From Periconia sp. R9002 (taxonomy: Eukaryota; Ascomycota; Dothideomycetes; Pleosporales; Periconiaceae): a DNA stretch of 64,000 nucleotides. The stretch spans positions 1 to 64,000 of the forward strand of contig JAMAHW010000041.1 of assembly GCA_023627715.1 (NCBI GenBank). Reading direction: 5' to 3'. Position 1 is the stretch's first letter. Every line of letters begins with the position of its first letter. The notes below the pieces were generated by a model. The model was not told the origin of the DNA. It did no database searches and saw nothing but the letters and a program-made list of their open reading frames with translations. This document shows, in pieces, positions 34,340-43,755 of the stretch. A program made the position numbers and the translations under genes.

Positions 34340-37171
34340 TCACAACTCCATTTCCTCCTCCTCCATCGTCATGGGTGGCGGGAATGCCGGAATACTGAAA
34401 TCCTCCCAACTCTCCCTCTCCTCCTCTTCTTCCTCTTCCTCATCGACATTCTCTTCAACATCGAGTCTCTTGTCCGGTCCCATGATCGACAACCACTGCG
34501 TGTACCCCTTGCCGACGCCACTGGCTCCGACACCATCACCCCTCGTCATGTGCACGAGTGGGCTGCTGTTGTCGTCGTCGTTGCGATATGCCCACGACTC
34601 ATCTGTGCGATGTGCGGGGGACGAAGGTTGGTATTGAGTAAGGACTTTGCTGGGGCTGGGGAAGCTGCTTGGGATGAAGAGCGCAGGGGGTTGTGTTGGA
34701 GAGGAGGTAACGGCCGCGGGAGAGTCCTGCCCTGCCCGTCTTTTCCTGAGTTTTGGACTTTTGGATGCTCGGGCGAGATTTTGGAGCGATGATTTCGATT
34801 GCTTTTCCGGGGTGCAATTGACAAGGACGGGTGCGAGGTCTTGCGTTTGCGTATGTTCGTCAATGGTGGTGGCTTGACTGGTGCCCTTATAATTGTGGGA
34901 ATGGTTCGGGGAAGAGTGCTGCGCTTGGTATAGACTTTGAGGTCTCACGTGAGGACGAGGTGTGTCTTGGTAGGAAAATCTCGTATCGTGAGCTACTTGC
35001 ATGCTGGACGCTGGGGGGCCTGGGGGTCGGAACTGCGAGTAGGTTGCGTACTCCGAATGAAGTTGTTGTTCAGCAGCTGCCGAATGGAGGTGGGAATGTT
35101 GAGATTCTTCTTCGTCTTCATCCTCTTCTTCTGCTCCTGCTTCTATTAAACTATTGTTCTGTTCTTGCTTTGAACCCGGTGGTAATGTCTCAGAAGAGGC
35201 TGGTGCGGTGATGTGGGCCTCTTGGGAGCTTCGAGCTGTTTTAGGAAGTGGTGAAGGGGTGTGTTCTCGACTGTTTCCTTTGGACATTATGGACGGTGTT
35301 AGAGGTAATTCTTGCTCTTCTTCGTCGGACACATCGGACATTAGTATCATTGGCGACGATGGATAAGTATCTTGTAACTCTCTCGGATTCCTGGGTCGTG
35401 TAGTAGGTGAGCCATGGAGGGCTAGTGCGTCCTGGGAAGTCGGCCCTGTGTTGTCAATCTCTTCCTGCACCTTTGGCTCAGGTTTCTGTGCACCGCCTTG
35501 CTCGTAACCAGGTTCAATATTGACTATGGGCCGGCCCAATTCTTCTGAAGATTCCCTTGTGGTTCGCTTTCTCTTTGTCTCCTCGTTCGCACAAGCTTCA
35601 TCTATTGAATGAAGTACTGCTTGTGTTTCGAGACCAACAAAGCTTGTAGCGGACTTCTGCGTCTTCTCAGATCCCTGGGCGCCAATGCCATGCTCTTGAT
35701 CGCTTTCGACGATTTCTTCATCCTCATCTTCGGAATCTTGTATAGTGCTAGCGAATCTGCTTAACCGTGGTCGTGCTGGAATAATCTCCTTGTCTGGCAC
35801 TTGGAAGTTTACTATTTTGCGTTTTGAAGGTGTTTCGGCGCAATTCAGTCCATTGGCAGATCGCTTGTCAAGCGGCGTACGACCGGATTTTTGGGGCGTG
35901 TTTTGAGTTGACAGCAGAGATTCAGCGGGTGATTGTGACGAAGGAATTTCACGAATGCGGCGCTTTTCGGGAGTAGAAAGTAGGCTAAATTTTGATTTGG
36001 TAGATCTCGGTACAGGCTCATTCCTACCACTCCTACTATTCGCCGGTGCGGGAGCCAGAAGTGGTGATTTGTCTACCCGTCGAGACGTCCGCGTGTGATG
36101 GTTGATTACAGGGGCTTCGATGAACTGTGTAGGTTGGTACTCGTCCTCGGAATCGTCATCTTCAAACCCTTCAAACTGATGGCTACCGTATTCTCCCAAT
36201 TGAATGCTATTCTGAGTTTGATTATTGTTGCCTGTAGACACGACAGACTTCGTTTCTTGTTGTCCAATATTTTCATGCTCATGCTTTAGTGCTTCCATCG
36301 AACGAGTTAATCTTGATGGAGTGTTTGATTCAGTAGACATATCATCTGCTGGTTTGAAAATTCCCTTTTCCACTAGCCGTTGTGTCAACGCATTGTTGAA
36401 CAGTTCCTCGTGACTTCTCTCTGCCGCTCCGTGTTCTTGCTCTTCTTCCGTATCATCATCTGTTAATGCATGAAAAGAGAGGCCGGGCACCATTTGAGTA
36501 AGTGTCTGTTGGCTTCTATGGCCCCTCTTAGTGTTCTTGCCACTCCAGCTCCTCCGTGAGCCTTTCCTCGCAGGCTTGTATTCGGGTTCCGGGGTATCGA
36601 GTACCGGTCTTCGTCCATCTAAGATTTGCGTCATTGTAGATTGTCTTGTCCGCCGCCGCTTCCTATCTTCCTTCATATCGGATTCGGAAGGTGAGAAGCG
36701 GTCGTGGTCGTCGTCGTGATCGTCGCGAGCAGCTTCAGATTCGTTCTCAAAGCCAGTCGGAGTCGGGGTGCGCGTGCAATCTTGCATTCTACTACGTTTT
36801 TTTGTCTGTCTTATTGCCTCATCGCCTTGATCAGAAGCATCGCTAATGTGCTTCTTTCCCTTCGCTGACCCCGAACGCCCATTCACTGTAGCTCTGGCTT
36901 GACTTCGCTTTTGCGCATTCACATGACTATTGCGTTCCAGATCCTCCTCAATCTCCATATTGTCCTCATCTTCCTCGGAGTCTCCAACAGTATTTGTCCT
37001 TCTCATTTTTCCGGTCACCAATGTCGTCTGCCTTTTCTCGCTGACATCATGGTCGCTAGGCCTTCGCACGAATTTCCTTCGGTGGGGAAAATACTGCTGT
37101 TTGGACGTTTTCATGGACTCATAAGCTCTGTTATTGGCTTTTTTCTTATTGTGTTGTTCCTTCCGAGGCAT
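34340..37171 (-). CDS. Large acidic, disordered protein of unknown function
   Basis: A single exon encodes 943 residues. I do not recognise a folded domain. The N-terminus is basic (MPRKEQHNKKKANNR, HRRKFVRRP) and could be a nuclear localisation signal. The rest alternates acidic patches (EEDEDEEE, DEEEEEEEERESWEDF at the C-terminus) with Ser/Thr/Gln-rich stretches, and several SQ/TQ dipeptides occur. Two short similar motifs, STMTQILDGRRP and QQTLTQMVPGL, lie about 45 residues apart in the first third. The C-terminal block GYTQWLSIMGPDKR is the most protein-like conserved-looking segment. The open frame starts 12 nt upstream of the ATG used but only with a non-ATG codon. Two MluI-box motifs sit just upstream. 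A nuclear, cell-cycle-regulated role is a guess from these features. Confidence 0.75.
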   Translation of the reverse strand: MPRKEQHNKKKANNRAYESMKTSKQQYFPHRRKFVRRPSDHDVSEKRQTTLVTGKMRRTNTVGDSEEDEDNMEIEEDLERNSHVNAQKRSQARATVNGRSGSAKGKKHISDASDQGDEAIRQTKKRSRMQDCTRTPTPTGFENESEAARDDHDDDHDRFSPSESDMKEDRKRRRTRQSTMTQILDGRRPVLDTPEPEYKPARKGSRRSWSGKNTKRGHRSQQTLTQMVPGLSFHALTDDDTEEEQEHGAAERSHEELFNNALTQRLVEKGIFKPADDMSTESNTPSRLTRSMEALKHEHENIGQQETKSVVSTGNNNQTQNSIQLGEYGSHQFEGFEDDDSEDEYQPTQFIEAPVINHHTRTSRRVDKSPLLAPAPANSRSGRNEPVPRSTKSKFSLLSTPEKRRIREIPSSQSPAESLLSTQNTPQKSGRTPLDKRSANGLNCAETPSKRKIVNFQVPDKEIIPARPRLSRFASTIQDSEDEDEEIVESDQEHGIGAQGSEKTQKSATSFVGLETQAVLHSIDEACANEETKRKRTTRESSEELGRPIVNIEPGYEQGGAQKPEPKVQEEIDNTGPTSQDALALHGSPTTRPRNPRELQDTYPSSPMILMSDVSDEEEQELPLTPSIMSKGNSREHTPSPLPKTARSSQEAHITAPASSETLPPGSKQEQNNSLIEAGAEEEDEDEEESQHSHLHSAAAEQQLHSEYATYSQFRPPGPPASSMQVAHDTRFSYQDTPRPHVRPQSLYQAQHSSPNHSHNYKGTSQATTIDEHTQTQDLAPVLVNCTPEKQSKSSLQNLARASKSPKLRKRRAGQDSPAAVTSSPTQPPALFIPSSFPSPSKVLTQYQPSSPAHRTDESWAYRNDDDNSSPLVHMTRGDGVGASGVGKGYTQWLSIMGPDKRLDVEENVDEEEEEEEERESWEDFSIPAFPPPMTMEEEEMEL

Positions 37172-37498
37172 GATCAAGTACAAAGTATTGCGTTTGAAAG
37201 TGTGGATGTTCGAATCTGCATGTATAGGGAAGGCCGGGTGGACGCGTCGTGACGCGTGGAGTGGTGAGCTAAACCATTTTAGGTAAACTTATGTGTGCTA
37301 CTCCTCTATCAATGCCGCCCACAGTCTTATCTCAACCCACACATACTTGACGACGCATTTTCAGCTACAAATATGTCGCAAAATTCACGAGGAAAGGTCA
37401 TCTAAAATATAGCTATTTTTTAAAAAAAGTCCATTGAATTCGACCCAATATAGATGAATTGAACATGACTTCAGAAGTACACAGTGGAAAGAAGTTGT
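37172..37498. other. Spacer between RAD4 3' end and orphan-gene promoter
   Basis: A 327-base spacer that contains the paired ACGCGT motifs and an AT-rich segment near 37390-37430. No gene is present. Confidence 0.6.
37242..37257. promoter_or_regulatory. Two MluI cell-cycle box (ACGCGT) motifs
   Basis: ACGCGT occurs at 37242-37247 and again at 37252-37257, 70-90 bases upstream of the orphan-gene ATG. ACGCGT is the known binding site of the MBF/Mbp1-type factor that drives G1/S genes in fungi. Two copies in tandem at promoter distance are more persuasive than one; regulation itself is inferred. Confidence 0.45.
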
Positions 37499-40400
37499 TT
37501 ATGTCACATCCACCAGCCAATCCGGATCCGCATCTTCATCATCCGGATCTTCCATAAGCAATGATCCAGTGTCCGATGGCGAAGACTGAAGCGATGATTG
37601 TACTAGTGGTCTCGCTTCAATAAGTACAGACGAAGCTGAAGCCATGGGTACGATGGTTTCTCTGTTTGCTACGAGACCGCTCGTTGGTAAATCTGTTGGT
37701 GTGGATTCTTTCTCTAGACGTGGTTCGTCATTCACCTGGTTCAGAAGCGATTTAGAGGACGAAGACTTCGCCTCAGTGGTGGTTGAAGGTAAGGGTTTTT
37801 GTACGCGCTCCATAACATCCGACTCCTTCGGCGCGGCATCTGACAGAAACCCGCCTCCCGGATAGGGAGGATCTATTGATGGCTCGCCATGCCAATCCGA
37901 GCCGTGATTGCCGCCTCCTTCTTCTTCGTAATCACCCTCGTCAATCATGAATCCGCCAGCCCAACTAGTTGTGCGTCGGGGACGAAGCTTCTGCTGGGAT
38001 AGGATGTTGCTCCCAAAGCTATCAGTATGCTGGAGGGTTGGGCCATAGCTATCATCTACGTCAGCAAGAAACCCGCTACCACCATCTTCTGTCCCATCTG
38101 CGAAAAATCCGCCCCCAGTGTCTTCTTCCTCCACTTGCGGTTCATTATCTCGAGCTGTGGGTTGTGTTGTTTCCCCTTCATCAGGGAAAAAGCCACCGGC
38201 GAACTCATTCTCGGTGATGATCTTGTCCGCTTTTGCTATTTCTTTCTGAACGTCGATTGCTGGTCCTTTTTCTCCGTCTATGTGAATAGCATTGATCCTT
38301 TCGGCGATGCGTAATCCTAGGTAGAAGCGCCTCCACAGTCGGATCGCCTCGGTTTTGCGCTGTTGGTTTTCTGCTTCTTCCTGTGCATAAATCATCCCAT
38401 CAATAACTGCTTCCACCGCATCTGCGTATTCCTGAGCTACCACGACACCCTGAACAACTGCAGTTCCATGTCTTCCTTTGAAATTGAACCCTGTGACGGC
38501 TTCTGCATAGTCGACGCCGAGAATGCGAGCGGCCTTTGACGCCAATTTGTGACGAATATGCGTACCACCTGGTGGACACATAGATGGTACGTACAAATCA
38601 AGATTCCCATAGACATTTCGGGGAACACGCCCCTTGACAACTGGTGGAGGGATGTAGACCTCTGTTTGGAATTCTGCGTAAAGACTGGCTCCAACTTCTT
38701 CCTGATTGTCTTCAATTTCGGCCGGATCGATTGAGACTTGCCTATTCTTCTTGGGTTTTGCGTGTTTCAAAGGTTGCTCGCCATCCTTCACGTCTCGGCC
38801 CATTCTATACCATTTGTCTGCACTCCGTACAACGTGTACGTCCCCACGTCGATAAATCAACTCCATCTTCGGGTTCATAGAAGACCCCACGTTCACTTTG
38901 CCAACCTGATTTAGGGGATGAATGACTTCATTATGCCGAAGGTGTCGTGCCAGAACGTATACTGGGTGGTTTTTGAAATCTTGCACATTTTTGGGCATGC
39001 CTTCACCGGCTGTCTTACGAACAAGAGCGGCGTCCTCCACCTGGTCTCTGTCCAACTTATGCGAGCGTTCAAAAAAGTTCATCGTGCGCTTCCACCATTG
39101 GGCACCATCTTGAGTGCTATCAACTCTGAGTTTACGCGTTTTTGCATTGTATGCCTTCGTATATCTCTGTGTGACATCCTTCGCCGTGTAGTCGTCTTCG
39201 AAGGCGATTGCATATGTCAGGCTGTTGTGAGGGTAGTTTAAAGGAGGCTCTAGTTTCTCAGGAGCATTGATAGTGAAAGTGGACAGAGGATCGATTGGCA
39301 CCCACTTCTGGTGGGCAGAGTTGAAAGCCTCTACCCAGTAAACTGGATATGGGGTGTGGTACTTCTTCCGTGGGGGTGGAACTGTGCCAGTGCTTAGCTT
39401 CGGGTGTCGCTCTCCCATAGCCTGCTCAAGTCGCGACGGTCGCCCGATGCGAGACGGGCCTTTTGCTCTTGTTCTTGACGGGCTAGGGTCTTGTTTTTTG
39501 TACGGATCCAACACGACAATTGCTTGAGATACATTCGTCTTCGATGGCGGCGAGGTCTGGGCCGCTGAAGCGAAAGGCAGACATTGCAAAGAGCATACGA
39601 GTCTTGTTTCTATTCCAATTGCTCTGAGCAGTGCGCAGAAAAGCTGCGTCCCCACATCTTGTGACCCCTCCATCTTTGTAGCGAGGCTCCGAAAATCATC
39701 CAGATCTAATGGATCGTCGAATTCATCAAAATCAGAAAATGGTCGTATATCGGCTTCTGCCACCGACCACTGAGGTCTATACATGCCCTTGGCAGTTACA
39801 GAGAAACGCTTTGCCCACATCAACTTCAAGGCATTCATGCCATCCACAAAGCGCTTCGAAGCTTGATATTGCGAATATTCTGGGTTTGGGACAAGGTTGG
39901 ATAGCATCTGAGGCGTCGGTATTTTGCGCACGGCTGCTTGCACTAGTCTGTCGTTGCACCAGGCATTTCTCCGATGAACGTGATAGAGGAGACACAGGAT
40001 GTGCATTTTGTGAATGTCAAGCCTCAGTTTCTTATCCACCGATGTTATTGCTCTCCTACGCACCCTTTTCTTTATGGTTTCATTTTTAACGTCATCTCCA
40101 CCTAGCGTGATGGATATGTCACCTATCTCGTGTTCTGTTGTATCGTTTTCATCCGTGTCATTGCCGTCCTCTAACGCATCTTCCCACTCCATATCGCTCC
40201 CATCAGACTCATCAGAGTCGATGATGGTCTGACGTACACGACTATGGCTCTCCACAGTATCTGACTCACTTGCGGTGGATGCGGGGGGGGATGTGAGCCT
40301 TTGTGATGGTGTTGGTGGCAAAGCCGCTTTGCCTGCATCTTCAGACGGATCAACTGATTCTTCACCGAAGATCATCTCTTTAGAGGTCGAACCAGAAGAC

Positions 40401-40630
40401 TTGACAGTTCCCGTTATACCGCCAGTGTTCCGGGTCATCCTTCTCTTCTTCAACGGCCTTGCACCTTCATCTACGGTCGCGGGTTGTGAGGCAGCTTCTT
40501 GTGACAAGAGGTCCTGAAACACGTCCGGCACGCCATTATCAGCATTTGAGGATCTCAATCTCCTTAGAGAGCGTTTTGGTGTAGCGATGTCTGCGGGCTT
40601 GTGCAGGCGATTGCGCGTGCCTGCTGCCAT
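37499..40630 (-). CDS. RAD4: DNA damage recognition protein Rad4 / XPC
   Basis: A single exon encodes 1043 residues. The N-terminal ~180 residues are disordered and acidic. A transglutaminase-homology region follows from about residue 185 (HKMHILCLLYHVHRRNAWCND, then LFCALLRAIGIETRLVCSLQ, PYPVYWVEAFNSAHQKWVPIDP). The three beta-hairpin domains follow: BHD1 (FKNHPVYVLARHLRHNEVIHP), BHD2 (VHVVRSADKWYRMGR) and BHD3 (VPRNVYGNLDLYVPSMCPPGGTHI with FNFKGRHGTAVVQGVVV). The C-terminus repeats GGFF/GGFL acidic motifs and is disordered. Rad4 with Rad23 senses helix distortion and starts global-genome nucleotide excision repair. The ATG at 40630 (MAAGTRNRL) has a far better context than the one three codons upstream. 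Confidence 0.95.
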   Translation of the reverse strand: MAAGTRNRLHKPADIATPKRSLRRLRSSNADNGVPDVFQDLLSQEAASQPATVDEGARPLKKRRMTRNTGGITGTVKSSGSTSKEMIFGEESVDPSEDAGKAALPPTPSQRLTSPPASTASESDTVESHSRVRQTIIDSDESDGSDMEWEDALEDGNDTDENDTTEHEIGDISITLGGDDVKNETIKKRVRRRAITSVDKKLRLDIHKMHILCLLYHVHRRNAWCNDRLVQAAVRKIPTPQMLSNLVPNPEYSQYQASKRFVDGMNALKLMWAKRFSVTAKGMYRPQWSVAEADIRPFSDFDEFDDPLDLDDFRSLATKMEGSQDVGTQLFCALLRAIGIETRLVCSLQCLPFASAAQTSPPSKTNVSQAIVVLDPYKKQDPSPSRTRAKGPSRIGRPSRLEQAMGERHPKLSTGTVPPPRKKYHTPYPVYWVEAFNSAHQKWVPIDPLSTFTINAPEKLEPPLNYPHNSLTYAIAFEDDYTAKDVTQRYTKAYNAKTRKLRVDSTQDGAQWWKRTMNFFERSHKLDRDQVEDAALVRKTAGEGMPKNVQDFKNHPVYVLARHLRHNEVIHPLNQVGKVNVGSSMNPKMELIYRRGDVHVVRSADKWYRMGRDVKDGEQPLKHAKPKKNRQVSIDPAEIEDNQEEVGASLYAEFQTEVYIPPPVVKGRVPRNVYGNLDLYVPSMCPPGGTHIRHKLASKAARILGVDYAEAVTGFNFKGRHGTAVVQGVVVAQEYADAVEAVIDGMIYAQEEAENQQRKTEAIRLWRRFYLGLRIAERINAIHIDGEKGPAIDVQKEIAKADKIITENEFAGGFFPDEGETTQPTARDNEPQVEEEDTGGGFFADGTEDGGSGFLADVDDSYGPTLQHTDSFGSNILSQQKLRPRRTTSWAGGFMIDEGDYEEEGGGNHGSDWHGEPSIDPPYPGGGFLSDAAPKESDVMERVQKPLPSTTTEAKSSSSKSLLNQVNDEPRLEKESTPTDLPTSGLVANRETIVPMASASSVLIEARPLVQSSLQSSPSDTGSLLMEDPDDEDADPDWLVDVT

Positions 40631-41224
40631 GCTGATCATGGATGGGTGAATGGAGGGTCGAATTCATGGAAAGTTCGAGTCGCGCGATTGGGGTGGAGAC
40701 TCATAAATGACGGCTTCATTGCACTCGAGACGGAAAAAGACTGGGGTAATATTGCAACACAGGTCGTGACCAAGATGAGTTGCCCTGCGGTGGTATGCAA
40801 AGAGTCATGACCGATGACGCACTTGTGAGCAAAACCGACATCGCGTGTTCACGTTATGCGCTAGTCCTTTTTGGGATCAATCTTAGCATTGGCCCGTTTT
40901 CGTCTCGACAACATTTGAACGAACAGCACTCGGAAGGAGCCCGCATTTCTTCCTTCACCAAAGGGCATAATTGAACGTCTATCACCTGCATCATCCCTCA
41001 AATTATCTTGAATGATTAAGAACACGAGGGATTTATTTTACATCAAGCTGCCTAGCCAAGGCACGTATAGTTTGTACACATCTACACCCATGAACATGCC
41101 ACCCCTCTCGAGCTGCACAACCACCCACCACACAACTCAGTTACAGTCATAATCACACATCACTATTCCGATTTTCAATTCAAGAGTTCCAAGCATCTAC
41201 AATCTTGCACCGTTCATACGTATC
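40631..41224. promoter_or_regulatory. Divergent region between RAD4 and ATPase relic
   Basis: About 590 bases contain the RAD4 promoter and whatever remains of the ATPase promoter. No gene is seen in it. Confidence 0.5.
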
Positions 41225-42887
41225 ATGGCGGGTTCAGATCCGCCTGCTTCACCAGCTAAGCATGATCATTACGAGGACGATACACCAGCAGAGAATAATT
41301 TCAAGTGTATGCCCATCACTTGTTACGTCTCTGCTACTCTATGTGCTCACTGAATTATGACATAGACGCGCAACAGGATTTCTCACAGCCTCGTTTGGCG
41401 CACGTTATATTTGCCATGAAAGGCATACGGCGCGGCGGCTACGATATTGCCATATCCCGAGCAATTAGTCAGATTCAATCTATCAGAACCTTCCAGATTG
41501 ACATAATACTTGGAAGACTCCGTATTGAACTCGAAACCACCCAGGATTCCGTGAATGCAGCTGCAAACAAGCTTAGAGCCGCCACTGGCTATACATTTAT
41601 ACAGTACAACCTGCCTCCAGGGCCTACTTTGGACCTTGTAGTCGACAATGTCATCGGGTTTTGCCAGACTCAAAGACCGCATGGAATCATTGACATTGAG
41701 CCACTCGAAAAGGTCCTTCCCCACAACAAAGTTATTCGGATCCATTACAATGCCAGAGACATTGGAGCCCGTGAAATCATGGCATTCTACTACGCGGCAC
41801 TCTGCCCAAGTCAGAACATTCGGTTGGTTGGAGCATTACTGCAGTTTGGTACCACTATGGAACACAAACGAGTTGATAAATGCCTTATAATGTTCATCAT
41901 TAACTCGATGTTATCACGGTGGTTCTTTTTGACTTCATTCCATTGGCAGTCTTCGAGGATCTTCTCTTCGCACACATTTCGATTGCTCTCACATGCATTT
42001 GTCAAGCCCTGGTATTGGTCGAGCTCTTGCCTGGTACATTCCGAGTATTGATGCACTCGAAAATGCTTCACATGGACATCCTGCTCGCAGTCAGTACGAC
42101 ATGCGCATGCGCCGTCAGCTTGGCATCATATATCTCACGTTTACAAGGGCAATCGCTCCAGCAAGGTTCTTCTTTTGCATTCTCTTCTTCTGACCTGCGG
42201 TAGCACGAATGCCACACCCAGCGTCAGAGTTATACCGCTGCCACTCCTACAATACGGTGATCATTTCGTCGTGCCCCCAAATACTCGCATTGCTACTGAT
42301 GGGCGTGTTGTTTCTGGAGGCTCGGAAGTAAGTGAGTTGATAATGAACGGTGAATCTGTTCCTGTTGCCAAAGGACATGGGTCAATTGTCTACGCCGGCA
42401 CCCTCAACAGAAGTGGCAGGCTTGTCGTGAAACTGTCGACTCTGCCTCACAAAGACACAATCAGCAGGGTCGCGGCTATCTCGGAGACTACCATACTGGA
42501 TAAATCCAAGTCTCAAGTCTTGGCTGACAGCTTTGTTACCTCCTTCGTTCCACTACTTGCGTTGATAGGTGGTGCTATATTTGTTGGGTGGATGATAATC
42601 TTAGGATATCATGGTCATCAAAAGTGGATGAATGCCGCAACGCGGGCTGCCATTTCAGGCATCTCAATCATCGTTATGCCTTGCCCATATGTCATGACGC
42701 TATCAGTACCTCTTGTTGCTCTGATGGCGAGTAAGATATCTCTCCAACCTGGAATTGTCATCAGAGACACACAAAAGCTCCAGGTGACCCGCAATGCCAC
42801 CGATATTGTGTTCAGCATGAATGGGGTTCTGACACGCGGTATTCTCACTGTGGTCAATGCTGAGTTCTATGTGGAAGGTAGCAAGGA
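41225..42887 (+). pseudogene. Decayed heavy-metal (copper-type, P1B) P-type ATPase
   Basis: A 59-nt intron (41307-41365) joins a short N-terminal exon to a frame that resembles fungal copper P-type ATPases. Every diagnostic motif is altered. The metal-binding loop expected as GMxCxxC reads GIRRGGY (41422-41442). The actuator TGES reads NGES (42346-42357). The CPC ion motif reads CPY (42682-42690). The phosphorylation motif DKTGTLT reads SMNGVLT (42814-42834), so the acylated Asp is gone. The frame shifts near 41900-41913, inside the first membrane span, and again near 42180-42205, where about 40 expected residues are missing. Homology stops after VVNAEFYVEG, so the rest of the P domain, the N domain and the last helices are absent; a 260-nt unrelated in-frame tail follows. 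Clearly non-catalytic; most likely a pseudogene. Confidence 0.7.
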
Positions 42888-43090
42888 CATTTCTCAGATT
42901 CACATGTGGGAAAGAGGAAGTCGGGAAGGAGGCAGGCTCAGGTACGATGATGAGGAAGGAAATGACCTTGATCACATACATTCCTGCCAAACCGCTCCTC
43001 TTTTCCTCTTCTCTTCTTCAAACATCGCTATCGTCGGAATACCACTACCGCTCCCAACCCGCTATCAATCGCTTGAAACATTCTTAAAAG

Positions 43091-43574
43091 ATGCCTGTTG
43101 TAAGTCCTCCCTTTCCCGCTTCCTACAAGATTTATGGTTAATTTAATGTAGATCGAGACTATTGCCATTGTGGCCATGGTGGCCATGGTGGGCACCCCAA
43201 CTGTAACATTCTGCTTTAATGAGCTATCTGCCTATCTCCAACGCCGCCGAGACCGACAAATCCCCCCCAAGTCTGGGATGCCGTCACCCACATCGCCTCC
43301 ACCTTTGAGGCGGAGGGGAGCAAGGATGTTGTGAAGCGGATTAGGGAGGCAGTCATCAAGCCTGGCCTGAAGACAACGAGAGAATAAATGTTTTTTTCCT
43401 GCATTTTTCCCGGGCGGGTGGGTATGGGTTTTCTTCAGGGGCCGAGGTGAATGCACACATGCGATGAAACGAGAATGTTGCTAACGTCGTAAAGTTGGAA
43501 TCCGACCATGGTTGATTTCGGGAAGGGTTACAGGGAAGAGGAGCGGGATGCCCTGCACGAGATGAGAGGGTAGC
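43091..43574 (+). pseudogene. Broken small gene of unknown family
   Basis: A start (MPV) followed by a canonical 52-nt intron (43100-43151, gtaagt...tgtag) leads into a hydrophobic segment (IETIAIVAMVAMVG) that could be a signal or membrane anchor. The frame is then lost at a run of seven C (43262-43268). Beyond it another frame reads as ordinary protein (QVWDAVTHIASTFEAEGSKD, VVKRIREAVIKPG), meets a TAA at 43385 and, in the same frame, continues (RVGMGFLQGP) through the 48-nt introner to WNPTMVDFGKGYREEERDA and a stop at about 43574. I do not recognise the family. Sequencing error at the C run is possible, but the TAA would still need explaining. Confidence 0.4.
43447..43494 (+). mobile_element. 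Introner-like element copy A (48 nt)
   Basis: Begins gtgaat and ends cgtaaag, with a ttgctaacgt branch-point-like region. It matches intron 4 of the CCCH gene (minus strand, about 8.6 kb away) at 46 of 48 positions without a gap. The flanking bases share only a trivial gag before the donor. If it is removed, GFLQGPS joins WNPTMVDF in a continuous frame, as expected of a spliced intron. Confidence 0.75.
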
Positions 43575-43755
43575 AGGTATCTCATTATTACTTCTTTATT
43601 AAGACCACCCATGAAACGATACGGATGCAGCAATACAAAGCCAGTTAAAATAATTCAAAGGGTTTGACATGGCATTTGTCTTCTATAGCTCTCGTTTATA
43701 ACATGCTACTTGAGAACCCCAGGGGTATATGGGTGGACCAGCCGCCTGCATAACA

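Noticed and set aside
41849..41949. A 101-nt intron that would repair the first ATPase frameshift
   Set aside because: A gtacca...ggcag intron restores phase, but the donor is weak and it would remove the expected first transmembrane helix, whose remnant is still readable in the two frames. A small frameshift explains the data more simply.
42166..42203. A 38-nt intron at the second ATPase break
   Set aside because: It has a ctgac branch-like word and a tag acceptor, but the phases do not match and it is shorter than any supported intron here.
5340..42887. A copper-homeostasis cluster linking the copper-fist factor with the ATPase relic
   Set aside because: They are about 35 kb apart with unrelated genes between them, and the ATPase is defective. 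Coincidence is the simpler view.
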